DNA of 64,000 bases from positions 186,001 to 250,000 of the forward strand of contig PSQN01000005.1 of the NCBI GenBank assembly GCA_002989075.1. The letters run 5' to 3'. Shown piece after piece: positions 20,480-30,546 of this stretch; the stretch's first letter is position 1, and each line of letters opens with the position of its first letter. The notes beneath the pieces were generated by a model. The model worked only from the letters and a program-made list of their open reading frames with translations, was not told where the DNA came from and made no database searches. The translations under genes were made by a program, and so were the position numbers. Origin of the DNA: Arthonia radiata. Taxonomy: Eukaryota > Ascomycota > Arthoniomycetes > Arthoniales > Arthoniaceae.

Positions 20480-21607
20480 TCATGAGAGGTTCGTGGTGTG
20501 ACCAACACCCACTTTCAGGTTCGGCATGTTCTCTGCTCGCAGACGTTCCAGTTCTTGCATATATCCAGAGAAGTGAGCCGCTGCATGCGCTTTGCTCTTG
20601 ACAGTGCACTGGGACTCAAAGAAGAGCGCCGGTGGTGGATCCTCCCCTGTCCTTGTGCAGGGAGACTGATACGATAGTCGATTTAGTACTTTGTAAAGTC
20701 CGCTGCTGAAGGCGGGAAGGCACTCGTTGTAGGCAGCACGTTCGTGATCGGGACCATTGATATCCTCACCGCACGACTTGCACACGCGGTTGGTGCGCGG
20801 CTGTGTCGACAATAGGTAGAAGTATGCTCGATACCATGTGCGACGCAGGTGGCACTGCTCGGAATTTTTGACATATGCCTTCTCTTGCAGCCAATCTCTC
20901 GTAATCCGTATAATCGACGCATGTCTATGGTCTTTGGCCAGGTAATTGGCGAGCTCCAGCTCCTCACTCGAAGAAGGATTGAGAGTTGAAGACTGAGCCG
21001 TCAAGCTCTTCGTGATTTCGTGAATCTTCGTGCAGTCGAAACGCACGGCACAACACAAAAGGCTCAGCCAGGAGAAGATGCAGGTCACGTTCGGATTGCT
21101 GCTAGTGAAATCGAAAGATGGCTGCGAGTCTCTACTGACGCCCCGAGCGAGATAGAGAAGAAGTCCTTCAGCGCACACCTTCGATGATTCTGCAGTCCTA
21201 GGGCGGTCAGCGTGATTAGCGGGGAGCTTTTTCCCAGAATACCTTATTTCCGTCGTCTCGCAGCTCTTACTCGAGCACATACTCGAAAGTGGAGAAACCT
21301 CAATGTCAAGACTCTCTTTGTCTCCGTAGACACAGAATAGTGCCAAGCGAACCGCTCGGAGCTCTTGCTTCTGTTCGAAGGACAGCAACCGCGATTCGAA
21401 ATGCACCCCTTTGACAAAGGAGGTGAGTGCCCACAGCGGCGCGGGGCGCACGGGTGACCAGACCGAAGGAAAGGCACATATGTTCCAGCCAAGTTGACAA
21501 ATTTCTTCGCATTTAGCAACGAGGTCAACAGCGGGCTCTCTCAGCGAGCGCACGAATTTGTTCCAGCGCTGCACGCACAAGGCTGAGTTCATTTTCTGGG
21601 GCTCCAT
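20480..21607 (-). CDS. Unrecognised protein with a CxxC pair
   Basis: One exon, 375 residues, ATG at 21607. Cysteine-rich for its size, with a CKSCGEDINGPDHERAAYNE block near residue 285 that could bind a metal, and a helical WYRAYFYLL stretch just before it. No signal peptide or membrane segment is clear. Sequence upstream (21607-21841) has a further short frame that might be a first exon, but no splice evidence was convincing. Function unknown. Confidence 0.5.
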   Translation of the reverse strand: MEPQKMNSALCVQRWNKFVRSLREPAVDLVAKCEEICQLGWNICAFPSVWSPVRPAPLWALTSFVKGVHFESRLLSFEQKQELRAVRLALFCVYGDKESLDIEVSPLSSMCSSKSCETTEIRYSGKKLPANHADRPRTAESSKVCAEGLLLYLARGVSRDSQPSFDFTSSNPNVTCIFSWLSLLCCAVRFDCTKIHEITKSLTAQSSTLNPSSSEELELANYLAKDHRHASIIRITRDWLQEKAYVKNSEQCHLRRTWYRAYFYLLSTQPRTNRVCKSCGEDINGPDHERAAYNECLPAFSSGLYKVLNRLSYQSPCTRTGEDPPPALFFESQCTVKSKAHAAAHFSGYMQELERLRAENMPNLKVGVGHTTNLS

Positions 21608-22059
21608 GAAGTAATAGTGAGAACTCTACTGTTTGATCTTTAGAGTGTAGCGCAGCAAGAAAATTGGAGGTGTATTCTCGATGCTCGAGAAACGAGTAGG
21701 GTGGGCAAGACAGGAACACAGCATCCACGCAGGACCACACGAGCGAGAACGCCGTACACCACTCTGCTGCAGCATGCGGCTGCAATGTAATGCCACTCTA
21801 GCGCTGTTCATCGACGCAGCCACGCGCAAGGGGGTGTGCATCGCAGGCGTGAGGGGTGAGAAAGACCGGACACCTTTTCCGTGATCCGCACGCTCAATCT
21901 CTGCTTTTCCGCCACAAACAGCTCAGGGGCTTGGCAAGCAGGCGGATCATCCGTCGGCTAGAACATGTCGAAGAGAACCCATGCTGCCAGTTCTCGAAAG
22001 TAGCAGCAGGGGGTCCATCTACGGGGTACAGCGCTCCGCCTACTCGTAGACTCAATCTT

Positions 22060-22725
22060 ATGGCCCTAATCAACCAGGACCTGGCCCTCGCCATCGCAGA
22101 GCAAATCCCGAGCTCAGATCACCTCCAGCCCTGGATCCGTGGCTCCCGCAACGCTGAAGATAACATCTATCTGCAGACTTATGAGCAACCAACCTTGCAA
22201 TCGCCTATGGAGCATCTCGGGCGGTTTATTGAAACATGCGCTATCTTCGGACGTGTTGGGAGGCGACTCATGAGGGAACGGATCATGAAAGGCTACAGTG
22301 AGACAACGCGCCGCTTCCATCTCGATGTTGCCGATCGATCCACTCGCTCCTTCGATATTATCTCTGACAAGGGCGACGACAGCGCGCGGGTGCGTGAAGC
22401 GAGGGAAATAATGCTTGTGTTTTACTACAATGAAGTGCCAGCAAAGACGGCGGGTGAAGATTTGCATTATCTGCACGCCGTGATGTCACGTTTGCAGTCC
22501 CTCTTCCCACACCTCGAGCGATTCTACGTACAGTGCGACAACTTCCTGTTTCACGAGTGTCTGCAAGGACAACCCTTTCTGAGCGAAAAGTTTCAGTTTA
22601 TGATCACGGCAAGGGGATTTGGAAATGATAGGGCGCACATCGTACGTTGGAAAGGCTATTTTATGGTGGAGGAGGATTATTACCGGATGGAGCGCGCTAG
22701 CTTGACCGGTAATGCGCAATTGTGA
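22060..22725 (+). CDS. Unrecognised protein, possibly F-box-related
   Basis: 221 residues from the ATG at 22060. The frame is open about 200 nt further upstream but less protein-like. The start MALINQDLALAIAEQIP and a later leucine-rich stretch (LHAVMSRLQSLFPHLERFYV) are compatible with a short F-box/LRR-like orphan. The conserved LRLVC block is missing, so the family call is weak. Confidence 0.45.
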   Translation: MALINQDLALAIAEQIPSSDHLQPWIRGSRNAEDNIYLQTYEQPTLQSPMEHLGRFIETCAIFGRVGRRLMRERIMKGYSETTRRFHLDVADRSTRSFDIISDKGDDSARVREAREIMLVFYYNEVPAKTAGEDLHYLHAVMSRLQSLFPHLERFYVQCDNFLFHECLQGQPFLSEKFQFMITARGFGNDRAHIVRWKGYFMVEEDYYRMERASLTGNAQL

Positions 22726-22858
22726 CCTTTGCCGAGCCTGGCGAAAGGGTAGGTTGAGCACCCGCGGGCTTGTCTGCGTGTTCCCCCGAGTCAGGAATCT
22801 CAGACAAACTAGAACCCTTTTTGGAAAGTTGCGTTGAGCGGATTTCCGGTTACACGGC

Positions 22859-22901
22859 AGGGATCGTGGAGGGGATCGTAGAGGGGATCGTGGAGGGGTC
22901 G
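22859..22901 (+). repeat. Tandem 12-bp repeat in a promoter
   Basis: About 3.5 units of GGGATCGTGGAG with one variant base, 115-160 bp upstream of the ATG at 23017. It could be a binding-site array or a neutral minisatellite. Confidence 0.8.
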
Positions 22902-23016
22902 CGGTGAATGTGGGAAAGCTGAGATGATATTTATATGTCCCCGTGCGGTGCTAATTAAGCCATCGCTTTCAGAGAGATTGCAAATTCACCTTTGATGTGA
23001 AATCGACCACGCGATC

Positions 23017-23843
23017 ATGCCTTCCTCTTCTGACCCGTGCAGCGATTGGCGACATATATCCGACAAGATCATCACCAGACTTGTGAATACCGATGGCTTT
23101 CAACATAAGTTAGGGGCTACGCGTGGAGGCCAACGCCCGCAACGCCTTTCCAATGAGGCGCGTCCGGTACCGTTGGAACGACAGTACAGCATTACTGCGC
23201 CAGGCATGACGGTTGATCAATCCATCAACCGATTCACTTTTCTCGGTGCTTCCCCTTCTCCGCACGAATTAGGCAAGTTGGAACGCGACTTCTTTGAGAT
23301 ATCTCATCTGGTGAAGGCGATCATGAATGAGACAGGGACTGTCGCACTGGAATGGTGGCGGGGCGCATGCGAAGTGAGTGCTTGCAGACCAAGGCTGTTT
23401 TTACTACCGCATGCTGACTTCGGCAGTATTTTGAGGAAGTTAGCGACTTCCACTCCCTGTCGGCTTTTTTTCATGGCTTTCGCACGAACAAAGCGCGCCC
23501 GTGGTCGAATTGGCAGCAAGGCCCATGCCTACCACCAATTGTCTCTCACAGCGACGATGCGACATGCGCGTGGACACCGACGATGAGTAAGATGCTGGAC
23601 CTTTATCTCCGCACTCGCGCAGTGCAGTTTCGTACACAAAGCCAGGACCTTCAACGTCAGCGTTTATGGACCACCGAAGAGTTGGAAAGCGAAAGCAGCA
23701 GCGAGAGGGCTGCAGATGCGGGACAGGCAGCGGATGTGGTTGCATCAAGTCGTGATGGACACTGCATACCGTGGCGGGTGGCTCTGAAGAAGCTGTTCAA
23801 AGTCCGTCTGGCGAAGCTGAGGGGTTGTACACGGAAGCGCTGA
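23017..23843 (+). CDS. Unrecognised two-exon protein
   Basis: Exons 23017-23373 and 23427-23843, 257 residues. The 53-nt intron has a GTGAGT donor, TGCTGAC branch and GGCAG acceptor, phase 0, and joins WWRGACE to YFEEVSDFHSL. The second exon has an acidic/serine-rich stretch and a very basic tail (LKKLFKVRLAKLRGCTRKR). No domain recognised. The final basic tail might bind nucleic acid or membranes; that is speculation. Confidence 0.55.
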
Positions 23844-24350
23844 AGTTTGAGAACGGGAGTTGGTCAGTATTGCCCGGTGCCGGCGCAGGCTGTACATTTG
23901 TAAGGCCCAGTCCCCTGCTTGCCAGTCCCGTTGCAAAAGGGACATTCCATGATAAATCCGTGGTGTGGAGGCGGGAGGGATTTGTCGATCCGTAGGCGTT
24001 TGCAATGGAGTCTCTGCCTGGTATTTGTATCCGAGGGGAAAATGATACCTTACAATATGTGACCGACGCTTGACTATTCCAGGTTAGTCGATAGTACTGC
24101 TTCTAAGTTACCTTAAAGCCGGTTAAAGTCGTCTACTGCCTCTCGGTCATCACTGCTTTTCCTCGTGAAGTCTTTGGGCGACCACAGCCAAAGATGGGCA
24201 CTCTCGACCGCGCTCACCGCCAACCTAAGGCCGCCCGCAACGCATAGCGCGAATTTACGACCGCTCGCGAAAAGCGGCGTCCACTACCAGAAGCTGTTCG
24301 TTGTTCCCTCTCGCCGACACCTGCTTACCTCTGACGCGCCCTTTGAGTAG

Positions 24351-25025
24351 ACTGGCGACAATCGCCCTTCTCGGACTTGCTCCCTGTGCGGCAGCGTCTT
24401 CTCGCGCAGCGATAACCTCAACAAGCACAAAAGACGCTCTCACGGCTACCGGCTGCGCAGGCCTCCACCCGCGACTTCAACAATCCGTGCCAATACGCGC
24501 TGTCACGCGTGCCCCCTGTGCGGTGTGAAGCTTGCTACCGCTTCCAACTGTCGCAGACACATCAGAAAAGTACACGCCATCTCAGAGCAGCATCGATGCT
24601 CGGCGAAGGACACCCCATGCCCGGCCTGCGTTGCCATCTTGGCTGTCAGCAAGACTCTTCGGCCCGTCCTCGCTGGCCAAGGAACAGGCTCGAGAGACTC
24701 TGCCCTAGATTCCGGGAAAGAGTGGTCATCGCACAGACGAGCAATACATCGCGTCAATCAGGCCGGCGTTGAAGGCATGGAGACACCCCCTTTGGCTCCT
24801 GTGGCCTCACTCCAGTCTTCGGCACCCTTGTCAGATGGCCTGACCTCGGCCGTCGCTCCCAATACGCACCCAATGCCCTCTTCCTGGCCTGACATAACGA
24901 TCTTCGCGGCTTTCCACAACACAGGCCTTTACAGCTACTCAAGCTTCCCGAGCCAGAGTCAAGAGTGGCTGCAGCCACTTCCGGCTAGCGATCTCGACGG
25001 CATGGCTCAGCAACCATCATCTTGA
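24351..25025 (+). CDS. C2H2 zinc-finger protein (5' end not resolved)
   Basis: Begins after a likely acceptor (GAGTAG at 24345-24350), giving TGDNRPSRTCSLCGS, a typical TGE-like finger linker. Two fingers follow: CSLCG...HKRRSH and CPLCG...HIRKVH. After them the chain is Ser/Pro-rich and disordered, ending in a Gln/Ser tail. At least one upstream exon must supply the start and perhaps another finger; candidates at 24165-24345 were not decisive. A DNA-binding regulator is likely. Its 3' end overlaps the 3' end of the convergent gene 24985-25796 by 41 bases. Confidence 0.55.
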   Translation, partial: TGDNRPSRTCSLCGSVFSRSDNLNKHKRRSHGYRLRRPPPATSTIRANTRCHACPLCGVKLATASNCRRHIRKVHAISEQHRCSAKDTPCPACVAILAVSKTLRPVLAGQGTGSRDSALDSGKEWSSHRRAIHRVNQAGVEGMETPPLAPVASLQSSAPLSDGLTSAVAPNTHPMPSSWPDITIFAAFHNTGLYSYSSFPSQSQEWLQPLPASDLDGMAQQPSS

Positions 25026-25796
25026 TTTTAATTGAGTCGGTCTCCATGCCACGGACAGCCTTCGCAAGGGCGCTGTCTTCGTCAGTCACGGTGACTACGT
25101 TCCTCCACCGCCCGAGGTACTCCTCCTTTGCGAAGCCAAGCAGCAGCACCCTCCCCTCCTCGACTCTGAACAATGTCCGGGCATCGATGATGGACCTGAC
25201 GAGGATCAGCGAAGAGCCGTACAGTCTATAAGCACTACTTACAGGCCGCCGCTGGGCATGGGTACGGTCGTATGGCTTTCCTCCTCCAAGTCAATGTCCT
25301 CGACCTCCAAGAATCCGTATTCCGATATCCGCCGCCGGCCGGGATGGAGGTGGGTGCGCGGATAGAACGTAGCGGCGGAGTCCTTTTGCCACAACTGTAT
25401 GATTATACTGCCCGGCCGCTCCCCAGCGTGATCGAGAACGCATTGTGTAGACTTCGTGTGCCTGACCACCTTGAACAAGCCTTGCCAGCAGTGCCCGAAG
25501 AGCGCCTCCAGCGCGGGCCGTACACGCTCGTCACGGGTTGTAAACCGGCTTAGGATACGTAACCCCTCCACGGAAGCATACCTCGGGCCACAGGAGTGTT
25601 CGTATGTTGCAAGCTCCTCCCCGATGTTCGCATCAGTCTCATACCATACCCCATTCTGCTCCACTTTACAGGCGATGGGCGAGCTAGCAAGCATAGCTGT
25701 GGGTGCGGTCGGTCGTGACAAGGCGCAGGGGCTCGCAAGGAGGAAAATGATTAGATGCCACTCGAGTGGGTCGCGAAAAGTCGCATGAAACTGCAA
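24985..25796 (-). CDS. Small secreted or membrane-targeted orphan, two exons
   Basis: Exons 25796-25243 and 25195-24985 joined across a 47-nt intron with GTAAGT donor, CTGAT branch and GTCAG acceptor. Phase fits and gives 254 residues. The N-terminus carries a hydrophobic run (WHLIIFLLASPCALS) after about 12 residues, which looks like a signal sequence. The mature part has a few cysteines, and its C-terminal exon reads RTLFRVEEGRVLLLGFAKEE. No family recognised; a secreted effector-like protein is possible. Confidence 0.6.
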
Positions 25797-26045
25797 GCCC
25801 GACAGCTCCTCGACAAGAAAAGAGACACCGCTACGGTAACAACATTACGCCGCTCACTGTGCCACAAATTTTGTACGGGGTCGAGAGCGTACATTTTCGT
25901 AAAACGCGAACGCGCATATGGGTCCTGGACTGGCGTTCGCTCAAGTTAGCAGACTGCTGATTCCTCCTCCGCACGCATGTACAAGTTTGCGGCGTCTCCC
26001 CACCTTCTACTCTGAAACGCAATTCTCCCTCTCACGCACGCCTAG

Positions 26046-27899
26046 ATAGCCTTGTCGACCTTCGCTGAGGAGATCCGAGACGCCGTACACGAGCTCCTTC
26101 AATACGAGCGATACGTCGTCGATCACACCCTGCTATTCTCTGAGGCATCCAGGACGCTCGAATATCAGCTCGATGTCCTGGACATAGCGTGGCTTCATCG
26201 TGTCGCCGTGGCGGCCTACCTAGTGTCCTCCGTGAGTTCGCAGCTTCCAGCCCAGGTAGCAGTAGCAGCGTCACTCTTGACCGCCCAAGAGATCGGGCGC
26301 CTTGATCATGTGCTCTATTTTCAGTGCCCGATATCCCTCACTTCAACTAATACGCCTCACCTGCACCCGCTTCGTTGTCGGCAGTATAAACCCTTGCTGG
26401 GCATGCTTCATGACACCGGAGCTCCATTGCCCAAGCAACTGTTTAACTCGCTCTCGCGGCCGCGCCGCGTGTTTAATGCTGGGGGCAACGTCGTCGAACA
26501 GCCATTGCCGATCGCTGAGTTCTTCGATCCTCCGTCGTACCGGATATTGAACTCCACCCCGACGGTCTTGAACAACGTCGTGGAGGAGGGCTTGGCAATC
26601 GCGTTGGAGGACCATACTGGGGAGTATCTAAAGCTGAGCCAGTGCGGGGCCGCTCTCTGTGCGATGAAGCCCGTCCAGCGCGATACGCCGACGTCAATCC
26701 TAGCTTTGATTTGCCATGGGATGCCGGTCCATCCACTTCTGCCAGACTTTAAGACCACAGCCAAGACCTTGGGCTTTGTAATCGCCTCGTACATGGCCAC
26801 TCTACAGTCACGGGCAGGAGATTTGCAGTCCCTTCGCATTCCTTATCTCAACGCAGCCACAGCCGCAAGCTTTGTAGTTGACGAACCGTTCAAAGCAATA
26901 CTGGTCATTTATTTGCGATCATTCACGGCCAAAGTCGACACTACCGCCGCCGACGCCGGCACGAGTCTGCGCTACCTTAGTGCGCGTGAAACCGTGCTCT
27001 CGCAAGAAGCTCCTAGTGCCCGGGAGGAGCGAGACTGGTCGACGGTAGATCTCCTCACAGCTTTCTTTGAGTTCGAGGAACACTTTGCCCATCTCGCCAA
27101 GTTCATCCGGCGTAATCAACTCGACGAGGTGGAGCCCAGATTGTCGGGAATGGACATCCTTCTTCGCCAGCCCGTCAATGTCCTCTCATCGCGGATAAAA
27201 ATAAAGATCTGGAGCATGCGAGCCAACGTGAGGAACCTCACCGGTCGCTTCAGCGAGGCCCAGGCGGCCGCAGAGGCGGGTCTCAAGGCTTGTCGCGACG
27301 TTCGAGCCGGACCTGCCGGATCACTGAGGCCGCGCCGAACACTCGTTATGCATCACGTGCGTGCTCTCTTTGAGCTTGGGCGCGCTGATGACGCTTGCAA
27401 AGAGCTGAGCGAGTGTGCCAGTGAGATCGTGCCCCACACCAACGATGTTGTGGGCTTGATGCGCCTGCGGATCCTACGCGCTGAGATGCTCCATGCGCGA
27501 CACGAATATGACGGCGCTGAGTATGACCTCTGCAGCGTTAACGCGCAACTAAGCTTTCTATCTCCTCAGTCATCTTATCAGCATTACATCCACCTCACTC
27601 GCCTTCGCCTGTTGGTCTGCCACGCACGAGCACATCATGTCCGAGGCGAGTGGGGCGAGGCTCAATCCAAATGGCAACAGATCCTCGCACTGCTTGACAC
27701 TCACGGCTGGCAGTCGCCGTTCTTGCGCTTCGTCGTCGCTCGGTCACTTGCCAAGATCCCCGTTGCCCACGCCCCTGCAGGCTCTAGTGCCAGTTGGGAG
27801 GCATTGGCACAGGAACAGGAACAGAACATCGACGCCGACGGCCACCAGCACCTCTTCGTCGGCTTGAAGTCGGTGTGGCTTCCGCTGGTGAGCGCGTGA
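26046..27899 (+). CDS. Winged-helix/TPR-like repeat protein, paralogue C (5' exon unresolved)
   Basis: A 617-residue exon entered through an acceptor (pyrimidine-rich tract, CCTAG at 26041-26045); the first in-frame ATG is deep inside, so an upstream exon supplies the start. The winged-helix-like region has NAGGNVVEQPLPIAEFF and the ALICHGMPVHP block shared with paralogue A. The C-terminal half is TPR-like (FSEAQAAAEAGLKACRDV, RADDACKELSEC) and ends like paralogue B with ARAHHVRGEW, FVVARSLAKI and VGLKSVWLP. No P-loop seen. Function unknown; the layout recalls the second half of NLR/STAND proteins. Confidence 0.65.
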   Translation: MALSTFAEEIRDAVHELLQYERYVVDHTLLFSEASRTLEYQLDVLDIAWLHRVAVAAYLVSSVSSQLPAQVAVAASLLTAQEIGRLDHVLYFQCPISLTSTNTPHLHPLRCRQYKPLLGMLHDTGAPLPKQLFNSLSRPRRVFNAGGNVVEQPLPIAEFFDPPSYRILNSTPTVLNNVVEEGLAIALEDHTGEYLKLSQCGAALCAMKPVQRDTPTSILALICHGMPVHPLLPDFKTTAKTLGFVIASYMATLQSRAGDLQSLRIPYLNAATAASFVVDEPFKAILVIYLRSFTAKVDTTAADAGTSLRYLSARETVLSQEAPSAREERDWSTVDLLTAFFEFEEHFAHLAKFIRRNQLDEVEPRLSGMDILLRQPVNVLSSRIKIKIWSMRANVRNLTGRFSEAQAAAEAGLKACRDVRAGPAGSLRPRRTLVMHHVRALFELGRADDACKELSECASEIVPHTNDVVGLMRLRILRAEMLHARHEYDGAEYDLCSVNAQLSFLSPQSSYQHYIHLTRLRLLVCHARAHHVRGEWGEAQSKWQQILALLDTHGWQSPFLRFVVARSLAKIPVAHAPAGSSASWEALAQEQEQNIDADGHQHLFVGLKSVWLPLVSA

Positions 27900-28260
27900 A
27901 TACGCTGACGGGCGATGAGGTTCAAAAAAACAAACCTCAGTTATTGTCCCATGTAATCTCGGAAATTTGACACGATCTCACAGCTTTTGACCATTTCCGG
28001 TGTAGTTAGAACTTTATACAAATGAAATCAATCCCAATGATGAACTGAAAGGGCAACGCACGCAACCATACTGACCCGGGTCCCGTGCCCCTGCCAAGCC
28101 TGCAATCGTCACTTGTGTCCTCGTGTCAATACTGGGCTGCCGCACCGGTTACCATCCGACCTCCAGTGGACGTTCCCTTCTGGTCTTCCCTAATCACGCG
28201 TCCAGTTCGAAAGCCTCGTTGTGTAGTGGTTGAAGTAGTCGTGGTCGAGTGCTGTCCCGC
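27900..28260. other. Intergenic, nothing recognised
   Basis: Lies between two convergent genes. No coding frame or repeat seen. Confidence 0.5.
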
Positions 28261-28755
28261 TTAGGCATTCATATCCGACGATGACGCCTCCGTTGGAGAT
28301 GTCACTGGTTTTGGCTCCGTCGTCAGCAATGCGCTCAGATCGCGAAGACGGTATTGGCCGTACTGCACCACGACCTCTTTGACACACTCTCCCGTCTGCT
28401 CCTCAATTCGGATGAGTCTCGGCGAGAGCTGCATTTCCAATGTGTTGCAAGCCAAGGCCTGCACATCACGTAACGAAACACGGCTGGAGCGGAGCTCGCC
28501 GGGCGGGTAGATGGTACTGATCGCCTCACGGGGCGTGGCATGAAGGCTGATGGGGATGATGCGAGCGTTGAAGACAAAGGTGTCAAGCTGCACCCGTAGG
28601 GCGGGCCCGCCGACCGTGTGCATGGCAGCCATGACCAGAATCCAAGATGCGGCGCGTGTGTCAGCCCAGGGGGGTGTCACTTCTGTTGAATGAGGGCAAA
28701 GCTCCCCCAAGTGACCCGCAAGAGACTCAGTGATGTCTCGGCCTGGGCTAGGCAT
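28261..28755 (-). CDS. Unrecognised 164-residue protein
   Basis: One exon from the ATG at 28755. Amphipathic strands and helices in the middle (LRVQLDTFVFNARIIPISLH, CVKEVVVQYGQYRLRDL) suggest a folded protein. No signal peptide, membrane segment or known motif. The promoter side overlaps the imperfect tandem repeat at 28748-28902. Confidence 0.45.
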   Translation of the reverse strand: MPSPGRDITESLAGHLGELCPHSTEVTPPWADTRAASWILVMAAMHTVGGPALRVQLDTFVFNARIIPISLHATPREAISTIYPPGELRSSRVSLRDVQALACNTLEMQLSPRLIRIEEQTGECVKEVVVQYGQYRLRDLSALLTTEPKPVTSPTEASSSDMNA

Positions 28756-28902
28756 TCACCGAAAAGGCACACATCGATTCAGAGCAGGAAGGCAAGACAG
28801 AAATAGCACACCGGCGCGGTGAGGGCTTGAATTAGGCCAGGCATTCCCGAGAGTGGCACACATCTGTTCAGGGTGGGAAGACACGACAAGAATAGTATGC
28901 TG
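28748..28902 (+). repeat. Imperfect tandem duplication, ~88-bp period
   Basis: The stretch at about 28748-28814 recurs at about 28836-28902. Both contain AGGCATTC, GGCACACATC and then TTCAG with a purine-rich tail. It lies directly upstream of the orphan at 28261-28755, so it may be a duplicated promoter. Confidence 0.7.
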
Positions 28903-28960
28903 GACCTTCAGCTATAAACACCTTGTTGCTAAAGATAGCCTTTGAGCTCGGCGCATATCC

Positions 28961-28984
28961 GTCGTGGTGGTGGTGGTGGTGAAG
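28961..28984 (+). repeat. GTG-trinucleotide microsatellite
   Basis: A short (GTG)n tract with about six perfect units, downstream of the small CxxC gene. Confidence 0.8.
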
Positions 28985-29014
28985 CTGCTGAGCAGTTGGG
29001 CATGGCCGCGCAGC

Positions 29015-29326
29015 TTACCCCTCGCGTACGGGCTTGGTGTTTCGAGGTTCGCTCCGGCAGCTCTCCAGTGCTCTGCCGAGTCTGGCAATGGTGATCTGCT
29101 GCCGCTCCTGTTGGCACTGCATGCGCCGGATTCGAGCTTCCGCGAGACGAATCTCCGCTCGCAGCTCTTGGATGTAGCTCCAGTGCACCTCCTGACTGGC
29201 GGGCGTCGCAGGTGATTGGTGCAACCACGAAGTCCAGCCACAGTGACGGCAGACTACGACTTCGTCGCCGGTGAGTCGGTGACTGGGCAAATGTGCCATT
29301 GATCGCGTAGGACTGCGAAGGTGCAT
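29015..29326 (-). CDS. Small protein with CxxC finger and coiled coil
   Basis: 103 residues from the ATG at 29326; the frame is open further upstream without a better ATG. A VVCRHCGWTSWLHQ block looks like half of a zinc ribbon. It is followed by a long charged helix (YIQELRAEIRLAEARIRRMQ and on) that should form a coiled coil. No family name can be given; a missing partner exon is possible. Confidence 0.45.
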   Translation of the reverse strand: MHLRSPTRSMAHLPSHRLTGDEVVVCRHCGWTSWLHQSPATPASQEVHWSYIQELRAEIRLAEARIRRMQCQQERQQITIARLGRALESCRSEPRNTKPVREG

Positions 29327-29834
29327 GGGCCCCGGTGCACTCCTTCGAGCGTCGTGGCGGCGGCAAGCATCTTCTGCAGGGGTGGCTTGGGGCTGACTGC
29401 TGCCATGAGGACTTACGCCGCCCGGACCGGGGGACGCAGCTCGCTGGCACGTCAGCCTACAAAACCGGTATGTGAAACTTCTGGCGTCCTTACCTCCGAG
29501 TTCGACATTCGTGACGGTCGCAAACGAAGCATTGGCATTCACGACCGGTCATGAAGAGGGGCGGTGCGTCGACTTTGTAGTTTGCAAACATATTCTATTA
29601 TTAAAATCGACTTGCTGAGGGCAGACAGCCATCAAATTGCGCTACAAAAAGCCTCCCAGGTTGATTTTAGTGTACAGACCCAGTTGCCATCCATCACACG
29701 CGCACACGAGCTCCTATTCGTCCAAGCACTGCGTCTGGTCTACGCATTGATCAACTGAGAGAGTGTGTCTTAGGCATCTCTCGATATTAGCCATGCTGGT
29801 GGAAACTTACAGATTGTCTCCTCGGCGTGTTGCA

Positions 29835-30546
29835 CTAAATCTCCGCGGTCAGTTGCAGCGTCAGAGAGCGAGTGGTAGACACACTCAACAGAGATCCCTT
29901 GCATCGAACGTCCTCTGCTTCGAATTCACGGCATGCGCGAGCGTTGAGTTCACGCGTCACCTCAGCCCACATCCCTTCGGTCGCGTCTTTCCAAGCCAAG
30001 CCCAGGGAGTTGATCACGATAGAGTGGAGACATCCTTCCTCCTGCTCCGTGTACAGCCTTACTGAGGACATCATGGTTAGTATAAACCTTCGAAGACCTC
30101 CAACGCCCAAATGAAGCCCACGTACTGAACTTTTCCGACTTCAGCCTAATGGCTTCAACATGGCGCACGCGACCGGTGCGGCGGTTATACTCTTCCGTGA
30201 GTTCCGCCCATGACGAATCTGGCATAGTGACCCTCAATTCCTGAAGCGTGCGGTCGTCTTCCTCCGTCCATCTGACAGCCTGACGAGTGCGATCGGTGAC
30301 GCGGCGCCATTGCAGCTCGATGGTGCGTTGCGTCCGACGGATGAGATTGTATGCATTGAATGTGTCAGCCTTGGTTTGCAGTGTACCTGGCAAAGAGTCC
30401 GTGAGGCATAAAATGTCGTATTCCCGAGACGTCCACCTCACCTTGAGAACCGTCATTCTCGTGTTCTCCGCACATGAGCTGTGCAGAGGGCCGTCATTTC
30501 CATTATGTAGCGCTGTAGGCAGACACGCAGACTCCAATACCTCCAT
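29835..30546 (-). CDS. Protein with three Myb/SANT-like repeats
   Basis: Exons 30546-30126 and 30061-29835 joined across a 64-nt intron (GTACGT donor, ATACTAAC branch, CCTCAG acceptor); 215 residues. Three repeats each start with an aromatic/Trp-Thr-Glu step typical of SANT/Myb helices. They are VRWTSREYDILCL (about residue 33), VRWTEEDDRTLQEL (about 87, with SSWAELTEEYNRRTG) and RLYTEQEEGCLHSI (about 141, with MWAEVTRELNARA). Such proteins usually bind DNA or histone tails. The ATG at 30546 is the first in frame with repeat 1. Confidence 0.65.
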
